Part shown: positions 53,076 through 63,505 of the stretch, piece after piece
Numbering within the stretch: the stretch's first letter is position 1
Layout of the letters: each line of letters starts with the position of its first letter
Assembly (NCBI RefSeq): GCF_036077095.1
Contig: NZ_CP107960.1
Location: forward strand, 8,618,001-8,682,000
From: Streptomyces sp. NBC_00376
Lineage (GTDB): Bacteria; Actinomycetota; Actinomycetes; Streptomycetales; Streptomycetaceae
Direction: 5' to 3'
Length of the DNA stretch: 64,000 nucleotides
The notes under the pieces: model-generated
The model's database searches: none
What the model saw: only the letters and a program-made list of their open reading frames with translations
Told to the model about the DNA's origin: nothing
Program-made: the position numbers and the translations under genes

Positions 53076-53699
53076 CCGCGCGGTCAGCTCGACGTCGCGA
53101 CGCCGCCATTCGCACGGCTGTTCCTCGGCGTGGCGCCACCGGTATTACTGTAGGTGGAGGAGGCGATGTGCAGAAAGTGGTCGCTGAGCCTTCTGAACTC
53201 GCAGACTGTGGGGTGAGGCCGCGAACGGCCCGAGACGGCGCCAGGACATCACCCGTCTCCGCGACGTTCTCGACCCTTCGATCCCGCCACAAGAGGAAGC
53301 CCTCTTCAAGATATGAGCGGTGACCCACAGTCGCGGACCACGGAACTTGAACCAGAACCTGAGCTGGTTCTGGCACAACTCCTGTGATGCCGGCCTGTCG
53401 ATCGCAAGGACGGCGCGGCGGACGCGGGAAACCAGCGGGCCAGCGGGAGCGACGTACCACCAAAGAAGTTGAGCCAGAGCCTGAGTTTGGGAGGCATGGC
53501 GGCTCTTGCCAGGGCAGCATCGGGATGCTCTTTGTGAAAGGCGCTGGTCATGCCGCAGGTGTCGAAGGTCGAGCTCGCCTTTTCCTTCGCTCATCGGCCG
53601 AACAGACGCAGCAACCGGGCTTGGCGGGCCTCCCCGGCCACGGGTGGAGCCCCTGGGATCGTCCTTTCCCGCAGGTCATGGGTGGGGTTCCATGGCCGG
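53076..53699. other. Stretch without a recognisable gene
   Basis: Open frames on the minus strand (53145-53594) show no family motif. This DNA separates the IS3 remnant from the relaxase remnant. Confidence 0.5.
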
Positions 53700-55505
53700 A
53701 TGCTCAGCGCCGCGAAGGTCGGCCCGAGGCGTTGGCCGTACTACTGCAACGGCGTTCTGGTCGGCGACGGCCGCTGCCGGGGCGGGCAAGCCGCTGCGCG
53801 CCGCCCAGGACGAAGCCGGCATCCCGCCCGGGGTCTGGACAGGCCGGGGCGCCTGGCCGCGGTCCGCCTCACGGCCGGGGACGTGGTGACCGAGCGGCAG
53901 GCTGAACTCCTCCTGGGTGAGGGCCGGCACCCGGACGCCGACCAGATCGAGCGCAAGCTCCTTGAGGAGGGCAAGAGCCCGGCCGCGCCCGGCGGGCGAC
54001 CGTGCTGGGCAGGCCCATCGAGCGCAACCAGTGGGAGAAGACCGAGAAGGCCAAGGAGCGGACGCATTGGCTGGCCATGGACCTGGTGTTCCGGGCGCCA
54101 TCGACGGCACAGGTCGCGTGGGCGCTGCTCGGTGAGGAGTACCGCCTGGTGCTGGAGCTGTGCCAGGACATCGCCCGGGACAAGACGCCGGCGTGGCTGG
54201 AGGACTCGGTCGCACAGATCCGTTGGGGGAGCGGAGGCAAGGACCGCGAGCCGATCCGGGACGGGCTGATCGTCGCCGTCTTCCGGCACTACGAGCCCAG
54301 AGCCGGACAGCCTCTGCTCCACGATCATGCGGTGGTGTCGATCCGCGCCCGGCGTCCGGACGGAAAGTGGGGGAACCTGTCGGCGGAGTCGATGCTGGAG
54401 CACATCGTCGCGGCCGGCACCCTCTACTCCCTGTACTTCATGGAAGAGGTGTCCGCCCGCCTCGGGCGGGCGCGGGAGCCGCGTGAAGTGACGCCCGGCT
54501 GCCAGCCGGTCATGGAAATCGCGGGAATCGACCAGCGTCTCATCGGCCGGCAGTCCACCCGCCGCCAGCAGATCGCTGACGCGAAGTCCGTTCTCACGGC
54601 CGGCTACGAAGAGCGGCAGGGGCACCCGCCGGGGGAGCAGGCCGACTACGCGCTGGACCGGCAGGCCGCCGATCAGACACGCCCGCCGAAGCGCAAGGTG
54701 CCGCCGTCGCTGACCGAGCCGCGAGAACGGTGGCGGGCCTCAGCGATCCAGGCGTTCACCGCTGACACTGTCCACCGGCTCGCGGAGCGGGCGCGGGCGG
54801 GCGGCCGCGTCGGTGTGGGCGCGGGTCCGGCCGGTCGTCGATGTCACCCCGGCGGCCGTCGACACCGTCGCCGTGGGGTACGTGATGCGCGGCGCGTTCA
54901 AGCGCCGGCACCTGCTCGCCGAGGCCCGCCGCCACCTCGTCCACGTCCTGCGCGGCCGACTCCACCAGCCCGGCCTGGACGAACAGATCGTGCAAGCGGT
55001 CGTCGACGACTACACCCGCCCCATCGGCCGCCGGATGATGACCGCCGACCTCCGCGCCCTGTACCCACGCGACACCGAGGACCAGGCCGTGCTGCGTCCC
55101 CTGACCCGCAACCGGACCGCCGCCCCCTACGAGCGGGCACGCCTCGCCGCCGCCGCGCTGACCGCCCGCGTCCACGCGGTGCGCCGCTCGGACCGCCTGG
55201 GCTCCCGTACCCGGCCGGCCCCTGTCGCTGTACCCGCTACCCCGAGCTCCCGCCTGCGGCAGTCCCGCACGGACCGGAATGCCGGCCGCGTCCAGGAGCA
55301 GGCGAGCGACGTTGCCGCGGTGGAAGAGACCCGCCGGACGTTCGAGGCCGCCGCCAAGATGGCCGCCAAGCTCCAGGACGGCGTCCGGGACCGCGCCACC
55401 GCCCACGGCGGACCACAGCCCGCCCCGGCGACCTCCCCGTCGCCGCGCACCCAGCAGCCCGGCGTCCAGCACGGACCGGGCCGGACCCCAGCAGGAGTCG
55501 CGTGA
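53700..55505 (+). pseudogene. MobF/TrwC-type relaxase, frameshifted
   Basis: The protein can be followed in pieces. The first is MLSAAKVGPRRWPYYCNGVL, with the candidate nicking tyrosines at 53739-53744. The next, in another frame, is PLRAAQDEAGIPPGVWTGRG, then LTAGDVVTERQAELLLGEGR. From 54002 it reads LGRPIERNQWEKTEKAKERT, and FRHYEPRAGQPLLHDHAVVS carries the metal-binding His pair (54320-54328). From 54813 a third frame carries the helical C-terminus to 55505. At least four frameshifts exist, so no functional relaxase is made. In life it would nick oriT to start conjugative transfer. Confidence 0.75.
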
Positions 55506-55790
55506 GCACACCGGAATAACCCAGCATCGAGGACATCCTCGCCCGCGCACGCGAAGCCACCTCGGAGCCGAATGCCGTGCCCGATGGACCTGTGCTGTGG
55601 GAGCCGATCTGGAAACGGCCCCGGACACCGAAGTCGAAGGCGGAGAAGAAGCAGGAACTCCGCAAGCAGCGACGGCCACTCCAGGACGCCGGACTCCGCC
55701 GCCTCATCACCGGGCAGTCGCGTCGGCACCGGCCCGGCAGAACCGCATCGGCAACGCGGCCGCGCACTGTCCCGGGTGCGGCACGCCTGG
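55502..55790 (+). pseudogene. Small gene after the relaxase, interrupted by a stop codon
   Basis: A GTG start overlaps the relaxase stop (GTGA). The frame reads STPE, then TAA at 55517-55519, and continues in the same frame as PSIEDILARAREATSEPNAV, DGPVLWEPIWKRP and a lysine-rich coil (KSKAEKKQELRKQRRPLQ). The nonsense codon kills it. Small coiled proteins often follow relaxase genes as mobilisation accessories. The family was not identified. Confidence 0.5.
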
Positions 55791-55810
55791 CTGTGGTGAC
55801 GATGCACGAC

Positions 55811-56013
55811 ACCGGGTGGAGTCCACCCGGTGGAGCCCGCCCGATGGGAGCCACTGGGTGGGCTCCTCCCCGGCGCGCACCCAGGGCGATGGACGCCACT
55901 TTGGTGCGCACCACGATGTCCGCCCCCGCACCCGGTGCGCACCACTTGACGATGCCCGGCACTCTCGCCCGCGCCCGGCGCGCCGCATCCGATGTCCCGC
56001 ACCGCACCGGTGC
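55811..56013. repeat. Cluster of perfect palindromes after the relaxase remnant
   Basis: Within 200 bp lie ACCGGGTGGA-g-TCCACCCGGT (55811-55831), TGGTGCGCACCA (55902-55913), GGTGCGCACC (55934-55943) and GCACCGGTGC (56004-56013). The 12-mer GGTGCGCACCAC occurs twice, 31 bp apart (55903 and 55934). Position directly downstream of relaxase genes suggests a former origin of transfer or a partition/replication site. Confidence 0.5.
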
Positions 56014-56040
56014 GCGCCGCCGACCGACCCCTTGACCAAT

Positions 56041-56557
56041 TGCGGCCGGGCGCGCGTCATTCCTGGACCAGGTTCGCCACTTGGCACGTAATCCCTAATC
56101 CAGGGTGTAGGCGGTTCGAGCTCATGAGTGCAAGGGCTTGAGTCGGCCTGTGTCGGTGATAGATGCCTTGATTCCTCCCCGGCCCCAGAGTTCTCCGCAA
56201 AGAGCGGCACTATCCCCGGCGGATTTCGCGGTGTCCACGCGGGCACTGGGCCGATGCCTCCGTTTCCCCTGGCCGCTCCAGGCCTCGGTCAAGAGCGGCA
56301 CGGCCCGGTGCCTCCGTAGCCACCGCGTAACTCACAGCGGCCGACCAGTCGTTGATTGTCACGGTGCGAGCCCGCCCCAGGGCCGACCTTTTGTTCACCC
56401 GCGAGCCAGCGAGCTCTGCAGACAGATCGAGCCCCTGGGTTGCGCTGGTGTCGCGAACGGCTACTGAGATGGCGGACCGAAGAGTCCTGGGATTAGGGCG
56501 CCGCGTTACCCGCATGTGCTCGTGAACTGCACAAATAGATCGATCTGGGAGGACAAC
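56041..56557. other. Non-coding region upstream of IS110c, possible bridge RNA
   Basis: No gene was found. Two imperfect direct repeats occur: AAGAGCGGCAC near 56206 and again near 56290, each followed by a TGCCTCCGT. The segment is upstream of an IS110 recombinase gene, where a bridge RNA would be encoded. The element's ends were not located. Confidence 0.4.
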
Positions 56558-57772
56558 TTGACCGTGCTCTGCGGCATCGACTGGGCCGAGCGGCACCACG
56601 ACATCGTCCTCGTCGACGACCCTGGCACCTTGCTGGCCAAGGCCCGCATCACCGAAGACGCGGTCGGCTACAACCAGTTGCTGGACTTCCTCGCCGAGCA
56701 CGGCGACATCACCGACCCCCCGATACGGGTGGCCATCGAGACCAGCCATGGCCTCCTCGTTGCCGCCCTGCGGTCCGGCAATCGCAAAGTCTTCGCGATC
56801 AACGCACCGGCCGCCGCCCACTACTGTGACCGCCACGGTGTCAGCCGCAAGAAGTCCGACCCAGGCGGCGCCTTGGTCCTGGCGAACATCCTGCACACCG
56901 ACATGCACGCTCACCGGCTGCTGCCGGCCGACTCCGAACTCGCCCAGGCCATCACGGTCCTGGCCCGCGCCCAGCAGGACGCCGTCTGGAGCCGACAGCA
57001 AGTGGCCAACCAGGTCCGCTCGCTACTGCGCGAGTACTACCCCGCCGCCCTGCACGCCTTTCAAGGTAAGGAAGGTAACCTGACCAGGCCCGACGCCCGT
57101 GTCAACCTCGCCTTGGCAGCAACTCCAGCGAAGGCTGCAAAACTCACCCTCGCCCAGCTACGGGCCGCTCTCAAACGCAGTGTACGCACCCGAGCCTTTG
57201 ACACCGAGGCCGAACGGCTACGGGACATCTTCCGTGCCGAGTACGCCCACCAGCTTCCTGCGGTCGAAGACGCCTTGGGCCATCAGCTCCCGGCGCTGCT
57301 CAAGCGACTGGACGCCGCCTGCCAAGCCGCGGAGGCGGTCGAGCAGCCTTTCGCCAGCACGCCGACAGCGAGATCCTGCTCAGCTTCCCCGGACTGGCCC
57401 CTGATCGGAGCCCGCTTCCTTGCCGAACCCGGCGAAGATCAGGCCCTGTTCGCCGACGCCAGGGCCCTGAAACCCTACGCCGGCTCCGCGCCGATCACCC
57501 GGGCCTCTGGCAAGAAGCACTTCGTTGGACGCGGCTTCATCAAGAACAACCGCCTCATGAACGCCGGGTTCCTCTGTGCCTCTGCCGCCCTCGCTGCCTC
57601 GCCCGGAGCCAACGCCCACTACCGACGCCGACGCGAGCACGGCGACTGGCACAACGCCGCCCAGCGTCACCTGCTCAACCGCTTCCTCGGGCAGCACCAC
57701 CACTGCCTCCGGACACGGCAGCCGTTCGACGAACAACGCGCTTTCGCACCAATCCGCCAAGTGCCTGCATGA
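56558..57772 (+). pseudogene. IS110-family transposase (IS110c), probably inactive
   Basis: This frame of about 404 residues is full length, starting at a TTG preceded by GGGAGGACAAC. GIDWAERHHDIVL (Asp) and VAIETSHG (Glu) are present, but the paired-Asp motif reads KKSDPGGALVLANI. The second Asp is Gly (GGC at 56867-56869 where GAC is expected). Between about 57353 and 57400 the sequence is out of frame: another frame gives QHADSEILLSFPGLAP. The original frame resumes with LIGARFLAEP. A missing catalytic residue plus a garbled segment make activity unlikely. Confidence 0.8.
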
Positions 57773-57904
57773 CTGAAGTCCAGTCGGCCGCCCACCTTGC
57801 CGGATGCCGGAAGGCAGCCGTTCCAGTCGTCTGCCGCGCCCTGCAGATGAGGTGTCCCGTCCGGACGGCCATCATGATGACCCGGGGGTGGCGCTGGGGG
57901 CCGC

Positions 57905-58321
57905 GTGAAGTGGGAGAGTGAGGCGCGGATGCCCGGGATCCAGACCGATGCATGGGATACGGCCGGGGGAGTGTTCATGGCGGCCCTGGGACTGGGGTGT
58001 GCATGGTTGGGCGGGGTGGCTGTGCTCCGGCCGCGTCGGCCGCCGCAGCCGATCGGGGGACCTGTGCGGGTGGTCCGCGTCTGGGGTCTCGGGTATGTGC
58101 TGCTGGGCATCGGTATGGCTGCCAGGATGACGACCATGCTGGTCGGCAAGGAGCCGGCCTGGCCGATGACCGTGATCTATTGGGCTGCTGGCCCGCTCCT
58201 GATCATTTCCGTGACCGCGGCAGGCGTCTCCCAGCGGCGGGCGCGCCCGTCGGGCCGGTGGCGTCGTCGTCGGGCGGCACAAGCGAAGGGGCCGTGTCCT
58301 GGAGCGAGGCAGCACTCGTGA
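57905..58321 (+). CDS. Hypothetical membrane protein
   Basis: This frame of about 130-138 residues has three hydrophobic helices (TAGGVFMAALGLGCAWLGGV, VWGLGYVLLGIGMAARMTT, VIYWAAGPLLIISVTAAGV) and an arginine-rich tail. It starts at GTG 57905 or, more simply, at ATG 57929 (MPGIQTDAWDTAGG). Family unknown. Confidence 0.55.
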   Translation: MKWESEARMPGIQTDAWDTAGGVFMAALGLGCAWLGGVAVLRPRRPPQPIGGPVRVVRVWGLGYVLLGIGMAARMTTMLVGKEPAWPMTVIYWAAGPLLIISVTAAGVSQRRARPSGRWRRRRAAQAKGPCPGARQHS

Positions 58322-58439
58322 GCGCCGCCTGCTGGACGTTCAGCGGAGTGGGATACGGGGCGCTCGCCGCCCTCGATGAGCCGCAGTTGTCCCCTGCACC
58401 GCTGATCGGTATGGGCCTGGCCCAGTGATTATTTGCACG

Positions 58440-58670
58440 TCACCGCTGCTGGCGGGCCGCTGTCGCGGCGTGCCTCGCGGGGTTTGTCGTACTGTTCGTG
58501 TTCGTGGACATCCTGCGACCGGGCCTGGGCAGGTACATGGCGGAGGCCCTGGCCACGGGGGGCCGCGTCGACGGTCGCCGTGACCGTCTTCGCCCTGATC
58601 GCGCAAGCGGACGCCATCATGACGCGGAAGACTGACCCCGGTAACTCGGCTACAAAGCGACCAGCTTGAC
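58440..58670 (+). pseudogene. Possible broken small membrane protein
   Basis: One frame encodes a membrane helix (AVAACLAGFVVLFVFVDILR, then PGLGRYMAEALATGG). A second frame continues with STVAVTVFALIAQADAIMTR. A single frameshift near 58560 would join them into a protein of about 75 residues. Evidence is limited to these helices. Confidence 0.35.
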
Positions 58671-58989
58671 TTCATAAGAGAGCCCAGCAGTAAACCGTCG
58701 CCATCGGATACCACGACAAGACCACCAGCCGCATCGTTAGGGAAATCGGCGGGACATGGAGCCGGTACGCCCCTGGGGATCACACGGTCACCATCTGGCT
58801 GGGTTCCCCGAGGAATCGGCGACAGCTGAAAACGAGCCGACCACAATCAGACCCAAGTCAAGGCAGCCGTTGACCGGACGCACCCTGGGTTGCACAAAAC
58901 CGCTCGCGGTTGGCAGCCACCGGCGCGATGCTGTCACGATGCCTGCAGAGACCGCTTACCACGACGAAGCCGGCGACTACTTCGCAGAA

Positions 58990-59380
58990 GGGACTGCTGC
59001 ACGGATAGGTGACACCTGACCTGGCTTGCTGAGAGGCGGCCTGGAAGGATGTTGCCGCAGCCCTCCGCAGCACTTCGTTCTCCTGCTCCAGGAGCCGGAT
59101 GCGCTTGCGGGCCTCGCGCAGTTCGGCCGACTCGCCCGACGCCGTTGCGGGCTTGGTGCCGCCCTCGTCGGTGTCGCGGCGCAACCACTTCGACAACGTG
59201 ATCGGGTGGACGCCGAAGTCGGCGGCGATCTGTTCCAGCGTGACGCCGGGCTCGCGATTACGCGCGACCCGCACGACGTCCTCGCGGAACTCCTTCGGAT
59301 ACGGCTTGGGCACTGCAACATCCTTCCAGGCCGCCTCTCAGCAAGCCAAGTCAGGTGTCACCTATCCGTGCAGCAGTCCC
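58990..59380. repeat. 66-bp inverted repeat flanking an IS3 orfA fragment
   Basis: 58990-59055 and 59315-59380 are inverted copies of the same 66 bp (starting GGGACTGCTGCACGG, ending GGAAGGATGTTGC), differing at one base (C versus T within ACCTGAC[C/T]TGGC). They enclose 259 bp. The outer part includes GGTGACACCTGAC, the presumptive IS end. The structure resembles a fold-back or MITE-like derivative. Confidence 0.85.
59056..59313 (-). pseudogene. IS3-family orfA fragment
   Basis: The minus strand starts MPKPYPKEFREDVVRVARNR and has the HTH VTLEQIAADFGVHPITLSKW and the coil EARKRIRLLEQENEVLRRAA. It then runs straight into the inverted repeat, so OrfB is absent. The element cannot transpose on its own. 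Confidence 0.75.
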
Positions 59381-59441
59381 GACATTCACCTTCGCCGACC
59401 CCGACGGCTACCAAGTCACTCTCCATGACCGCGCCTGATCA
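59381..59441 (+). pseudogene. C-terminal scrap of a VOC/glyoxalase-family gene
   Basis: The plus strand encodes FTFADPDGYQVTLHDRA and a stop, the typical last strand of VOC-superfamily proteins. The inverted-repeat structure has replaced the rest. Confidence 0.5.
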
Positions 59442-59970
59442 GCCAAACGCCACCGGACGATCACAAATACCCGAAGACCGCGGTTGCGCCCGAGGCGCGA
59501 GAGTCCGGGCGACAATCATTGACTCTTCGCATCTAACCGCGTAGACCGGTCTGGCGCGTCGGTGCTGGGCGGGAGCTTTCGCTCCGCTGACCAGGTAATC
59601 CTCACCCAGTGACCAGCTAATCCTCAGACTTGTCCAACACCAGCACCTGGCCATCACCGCTCAACACCCCATGAAACAAACCGAATCAACCCGGTCCACA
59701 GCGCCCAAGACCGGACGCCGAACCGAGAACCACCCCAGACAAGGAAGCGAAGACTCCCACAAGCGGTGGCTCGTATCCGGCGCGGACGGGCTGCACCTGC
59801 CCGAACCCGTGGGCCGAACTCGTCACGGTCGTCGACGGCACCCCGATACCGGTCCGCCTGGCAGCCGCCGGTAGCCGCGCTGCTCACCGCCTGCTGCCGT
59901 GGCTGCGGTGCCGAACCCCGGTCCCTGGCGGCTCGTGCCCCGCCAGCGCCGAACCTCGTGAATCACCCTG
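59442..59970. other. Stretch without a recognisable gene, downstream of rpoA
   Basis: No rplQ-like or other known gene was found here, although rplQ would be expected downstream of rpoA in the native locus. Frames present are short and lack motifs. Confidence 0.55.
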
Positions 59971-60987
59971 TCAATATTGCTCGGTCTCGACGAACCCGGC
60001 GTCCGCGTCGTCGTCGGCGCCGAACGCGGTGGCGATCGGGTCGAATCCGGGCGGGCTGTCTTTGAAAGTCAGGCCCATGTCGGCCAGCTTCGCCTTGACC
60101 TCGTCGATCGACTTCGTACCGAAGTTGCGGATGTCGAGCAGGTCGGCCTCGGAACGGGCCACGAGCTCACCCACGGAGTGGATGCCCTCGCGCTTGAGGC
60201 AGTTGTACGAACGGACCGTGAGCTCGAGCTCCTCGATCGGCAGCGCGAGGTCAGAGGCGAGGGCGGCGTCCGTCGGGGACGGGCCCATGTCGATGCCCTC
60301 GGCGTCGATGTTGAGCTCGCGCGCCAGGCCGAACAGCTCGACCAGGGTCTTGCCGGCCGACGCCATGGCGTCACGCGGACGCATGGCCTGCTTGGTCTCG
60401 ACGTCGACGATCAGCTTGTCGAAGTCGGTGCGCTGCTCGACACGGGTCGCCTCGACCTTGTACGTGACCTTGAGCACCGGCGAGTAGATGGAGTCGACCG
60501 GGATACGGCCGATCTCCTGGCCCGCCTGCTTGTTCTGGACGGCGGAGACGTAGCCGCGACCGCGCTCGACGGTCAGCTCCATCTCCAGCTTGCTCTTGCC
60601 GTTGAGCGTGGCCAGGACCAGGTCCGGGTTGTGGACCTCGACACCGGCCGGCGGGGCGATGTCAGCAGCGGTGACCAGGCCGGGGCCCTGCTTGCGCAGG
60701 TACATCAGGACCGGCTCGTCGTGCTCCGAGGAGACGACCAGCTGCTTGATGTTGAGGATGAGGTCGGTGACGTCCTCCTTGACGCCCGGCACGGTGGTGA
60801 ACTCGTGCAGGACACCGTCGATCCGGATGCTGGTGACAGCAGCGCCGGGGATCGAGGAGAGGAGCGTACGGCGAAGAGAGTTGCCGAGGGTGTAACCGAA
60901 GCCCGGCTCCAGTGGCTCGATGACGAACCGGGAGCGGAACGCGTCGACAACCTCTTCGGTCAACGCGGGACGCTGAGCAATCAGCAT
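59971..60987 (-). CDS. rpoA: RNA polymerase alpha subunit at an ectopic site
   Basis: This 338-residue, full-length alpha subunit begins [20 protein letters not shown]. The N-terminal dimerisation domain ([40 protein letters not shown]) runs to about residue 230. The C-terminal domain ([34 protein letters not shown]) has the Arg and Asn that contact UP elements and CRP-type activators. It ends in the acidic tail [19 protein letters not shown] precedes the ATG. Native streptomycete rpoA lies between rpsD and rplQ, but neither is present here. It looks intact and expressible, so it may be a second rpoA. Confidence 0.95.
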   Translation of the reverse strand: MLIAQRPALTEEVVDAFRSRFVIEPLEPGFGYTLGNSLRRTLLSSIPGAAVTSIRIDGVLHEFTTVPGVKEDVTDLILNIKQLVVSSEHDEPVLMYLRKQGPGLVTAADIAPPAGVEVHNPDLVLATLNGKSKLEMELTVERGRGYVSAVQNKQAGQEIGRIPVDSIYSPVLKVTYKVEATRVEQRTDFDKLIVDVETKQAMRPRDAMASAGKTLVELFGLARELNIDAEGIDMGPSPTDAALASDLALPIEELELTVRSYNCLKREGIHSVGELVARSEADLLDIRNFGTKSIDEVKAKLADMGLTFKDSPPGFDPIATAFGADDDADAGFVETEQY

Positions 60988-61222
60988 AGGGTGCTGCCTC
61001 CATTTTTCGGCGCCCGCTATTTGACGCCGTAGACACCGCACGGTATCGGCAATACCACCTCACAAGAGGCCGCACCGCCCGGATTGGGGCAAAGAACAGA
61101 TTTCCGCAGGATGGAACGGCGCACAGGAGTGAGTGCGGACCTGGATGCCCTCGGGATGAGCTGGTAGCCGCGGCGGCAGGCCGTCTCGACGGGCCGTCAG
61201 GACGCTGCTGACGGGGTGTGGT
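60988..61222. other. Upstream region of rpoA
   Basis: This region contains the ribosome site of rpoA and presumably its promoter. No rpsD sequence is visible. A promoter could not be assigned by eye. Confidence 0.45.
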
Positions 61223-61332
61223 GGTCAAGCTCGGCACGTGGCTCGACAACATCCGCGAACGCGCCGCAAAGCTCCCCGAGCAACGCCGGACAGACCTCGA
61301 CCAACTCGGCGCATGCGCCGGTAGAGGGTGAG
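61223..61332 (+). pseudogene. C-terminal scrap of a helicase-associated-domain protein
   Basis: The plus strand encodes VVKLGTWLDNIRERAAKLPE and RRTDLDQLGACAGRG, the repeated C-terminal unit of helicase-associated-domain proteins found on Streptomyces plasmids and chromosome ends. The helicase part is absent. Confidence 0.55.
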
Positions 61333-61519
61333 ACGGTCCGCGCGGTCCCTGAGCGGCGCCGCGTGGGCTTGCCGCGCCAAGCTCTCCGCCGACAAGCCTC
61401 ACCAGTTGGCTGACCTCGGACTGGAGTGGGCCACGGCGGCGCCCGTCCTTGGGATGTGTCCGGGGCGGGCGCCGTGTTCGTTGCTACGGCCAAAGAACCA
61501 CGTGGCCGACCTTTCGTGG

Positions 61520-61660
61520 CTAGTGTGGGCGCCTTCGCTGATGTACCAGTTCCTGACAGCGGCGGCCCGCGTCTGGACCGCGGCGTGCCAGGACGGCCGC
61601 GGCGAGCGGGGCTCGGTAGTGGCCGCCCTTGCAGACCGTCAGGATCCTCCGGGGCCTGGA
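61520..61660 (-). pseudogene. N-terminal scrap of a low-molecular-weight phosphatase-like gene
   Basis: The minus strand encodes RILTVCKGGHYRAPLAAAVL with a CX5R phosphate loop. It loses similarity within about 25 residues. It is probably the start of a low-molecular-weight protein tyrosine phosphatase or arsenate-reductase-like protein. Confidence 0.45.
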
Positions 61661-61827
61661 GCCCTCGCCGCTCACCGGGGCTGTACCTTCTCGGCGGGGA
61701 AGATCCAGTCCGAGGCGTACGATTCGAAACTGGACGTCGACTTCACGGTACTCAGAAGCGATGCCCCGACGAGCGAGAGGTACTCGTCGGCCGCCTGAAA
61801 CCGTCCAGAGGAGCGCCCTGGTCATGG

Positions 61828-63063
61828 CTATGACTTCGTGCGGCCTGCTGAGGCTTGCTGAGTGTCCGCGCCGGAGCCGGCATCTTGCCGCTGGGTCTCC
61901 TGGGGGCCGTGCCAGTCCAGGCACATCACGGTGGCATCGTCTTCGAGCCGGCCGCCAGCGGCGTCCAGGACCGCGGACGTCAGCGTCAGTGCGGTCTCCC
62001 GCGGATGCAGGTCCCGGGTGCGCTCCACCAGGGCGAGCAGGTCGACATTCTCCCCATGACGTTCGAGCATGCCGTCGGTCAGCATGAGCAGACGGTCGCC
62101 GGGGCGCAGATCAATGTCCTGAACGCGGTAGGGGTGGGGGGCGGGCACGGACAGGCCGAAGGGATGGTCTACCTCGCAGGTGATCACCTCCGGAGCCCCC
62201 TCGCGCATGCGCAGCGGCCAGGGGTGGCCGGCGTTGACGAGCTGGGCCTGCCCGGTGTGGAGGTTGATGCGCAGTAGCTGCCCGGTGGCGTGGCCGTGGC
62301 CGTGGTCGGCCAGGGCCTGGTCGGCCCGGTGGGCTTGCTCGGCCAGGTCGGCTCCTGCGCGGCGGGCGCTGCGCAGGGCGCTCACCAAGACCGTGGCGGC
62401 CAGGGCGGCGTCGATGTTGTGGCCCATGGGGTCGGTCACCGACAGGTGCAGGGTGTCGCGGTCCAGGGCGTAGTCGAAGGTGTCGCCGCTGAGGTCTTCG
62501 GAGGGCTCCAGGCTCCCGCACAGCGTGAACTGTGCTGCCTCGCACGACAGTGACATGGGCAGCAGCTGGTACTGGATTTCTGCAGCCAAGGTGGAGGGCC
62601 TGGAGCGTTTGCCCCAGGCGTAGAGATCAGTGAACCGCCCGTTGGCGATCACGATGTAGGCCAGGATGTGGGCGGCTTCCCTGATCGCATCGAGGAAGTC
62701 CTCGCCGGGGTCGGCCGGCAGGAGCAATTCCAGCAGCCCGATGGCATCCCCGCGGTTGGTGACCGGCGCGATCACCCGCTGTTCCTGACCGGTCGCCTTC
62801 TGATACAGCCGCTGGGTACGGATCACCTGCTCGTAGACGCTGCCGGACAGGGGGACCCGCTCCGCTTCCCGCCCCATGGTGCCGGCGACGGGCAGCCGCG
62901 CCACCGCCTTCCCCGTCAGGTCCACGATGAGGAAAGAGACCTTCGTAGCTTTGAAACGTCGCCGCAGGTCTTCTGCGACCACATCGACGGCCTCCACCGG
63001 CGCCGCCGTCTCCGCAGCTGCCAGCAACCGGGCAAGTTCGTTGTGCTCAGCACTCACGACCAC
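61828..63063 (-). CDS. GAF-PP2C (SpoIIE-type) serine phosphatase
   Basis: This 411-residue protein has an N-terminal GAF-like sensor domain (residues about 20-150: [37 protein letters not shown]). A SpoIIE/PP2C phosphatase domain follows (residues about 170-390), with metal-binding aspartates in [35 protein letters not shown] and [12 protein letters not shown], and NAGHPWPL. Such proteins dephosphorylate anti-sigma-factor antagonists in partner-switching pathways or act on small signals. No antagonist or anti-sigma gene is adjacent. Start at a GTG/ATG complementary to 63061-63063. Confidence 0.9.
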   Translation of the reverse strand: MVVSAEHNELARLLAAAETAAPVEAVDVVAEDLRRRFKATKVSFLIVDLTGKAVARLPVAGTMGREAERVPLSGSVYEQVIRTQRLYQKATGQEQRVIAPVTNRGDAIGLLELLLPADPGEDFLDAIREAAHILAYIVIANGRFTDLYAWGKRSRPSTLAAEIQYQLLPMSLSCEAAQFTLCGSLEPSEDLSGDTFDYALDRDTLHLSVTDPMGHNIDAALAATVLVSALRSARRAGADLAEQAHRADQALADHGHGHATGQLLRINLHTGQAQLVNAGHPWPLRMREGAPEVITCEVDHPFGLSVPAPHPYRVQDIDLRPGDRLLMLTDGMLERHGENVDLLALVERTRDLHPRETALTLTSAVLDAAGGRLEDDATVMCLDWHGPQETQRQDAGSGADTQQASAGRTKS

Positions 63064-63149
63064 GCTCCCTACCAGCGCCCCTCATATCAGCTTGGGAACC
63101 GCCACGGGGAGTGTCAATCTGTGACCAGTCACACTTAAGGACCGCCCCG

Positions 63150-63326
63150 GCCTCGTCCAGGCGCGATCAACACCCCGAAGCGCAACAAGACGCCCTGAAA
63201 GCCGCAGGGTGCGAACAGATCTTCACCGGCAAGGCGTCCGGCAAGCTCGCCCGCCGGCCCGATCTCGACAAGGCCTTCCTCGTCGCGTGCGAGGGTGACC
63301 AACCCGTGGCAAATACCCACTGCTGA
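63150..63326 (+). pseudogene. Serine recombinase N-terminal fragment
   Basis: The plus strand encodes HPEAQQDALKAAGCEQIFTG and RRPDLDKAFLVACEGDQPV, the middle of a resolvase/invertase catalytic domain after the active serine. The serine-bearing start and the rest are missing. Confidence 0.55.
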
Positions 63327-63505
63327 CCTGCAAAGACCGCTGCTGACCTGCGTGGTCGGGGCGGCCGGCGCCGTGGTCGAGCCTGTGGTCAGGCGTGTCC
63401 CCGCAGCAGCACGCTCCGACCAGCCCTGCAGCCGACACCGACCACGCAGGCCTGCCCAGGATCACCTTGGGCCTGTCCGCGCAGTCGGCCGCCGTGACCT
63501 GCCGG

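Noticed and set aside
55811..56013. Considered as a linear-replicon telomere because of the palindrome cluster
   Set aside because: Streptomycete telomeres sit at molecule ends with longer, more closely packed palindromes and tap/tpg genes nearby; none is seen, so oriT is the better guess.
56206..56310. Direct repeats considered as a CRISPR array
   Set aside because: Only two imperfect short repeats with no regular spacers and no cas genes.
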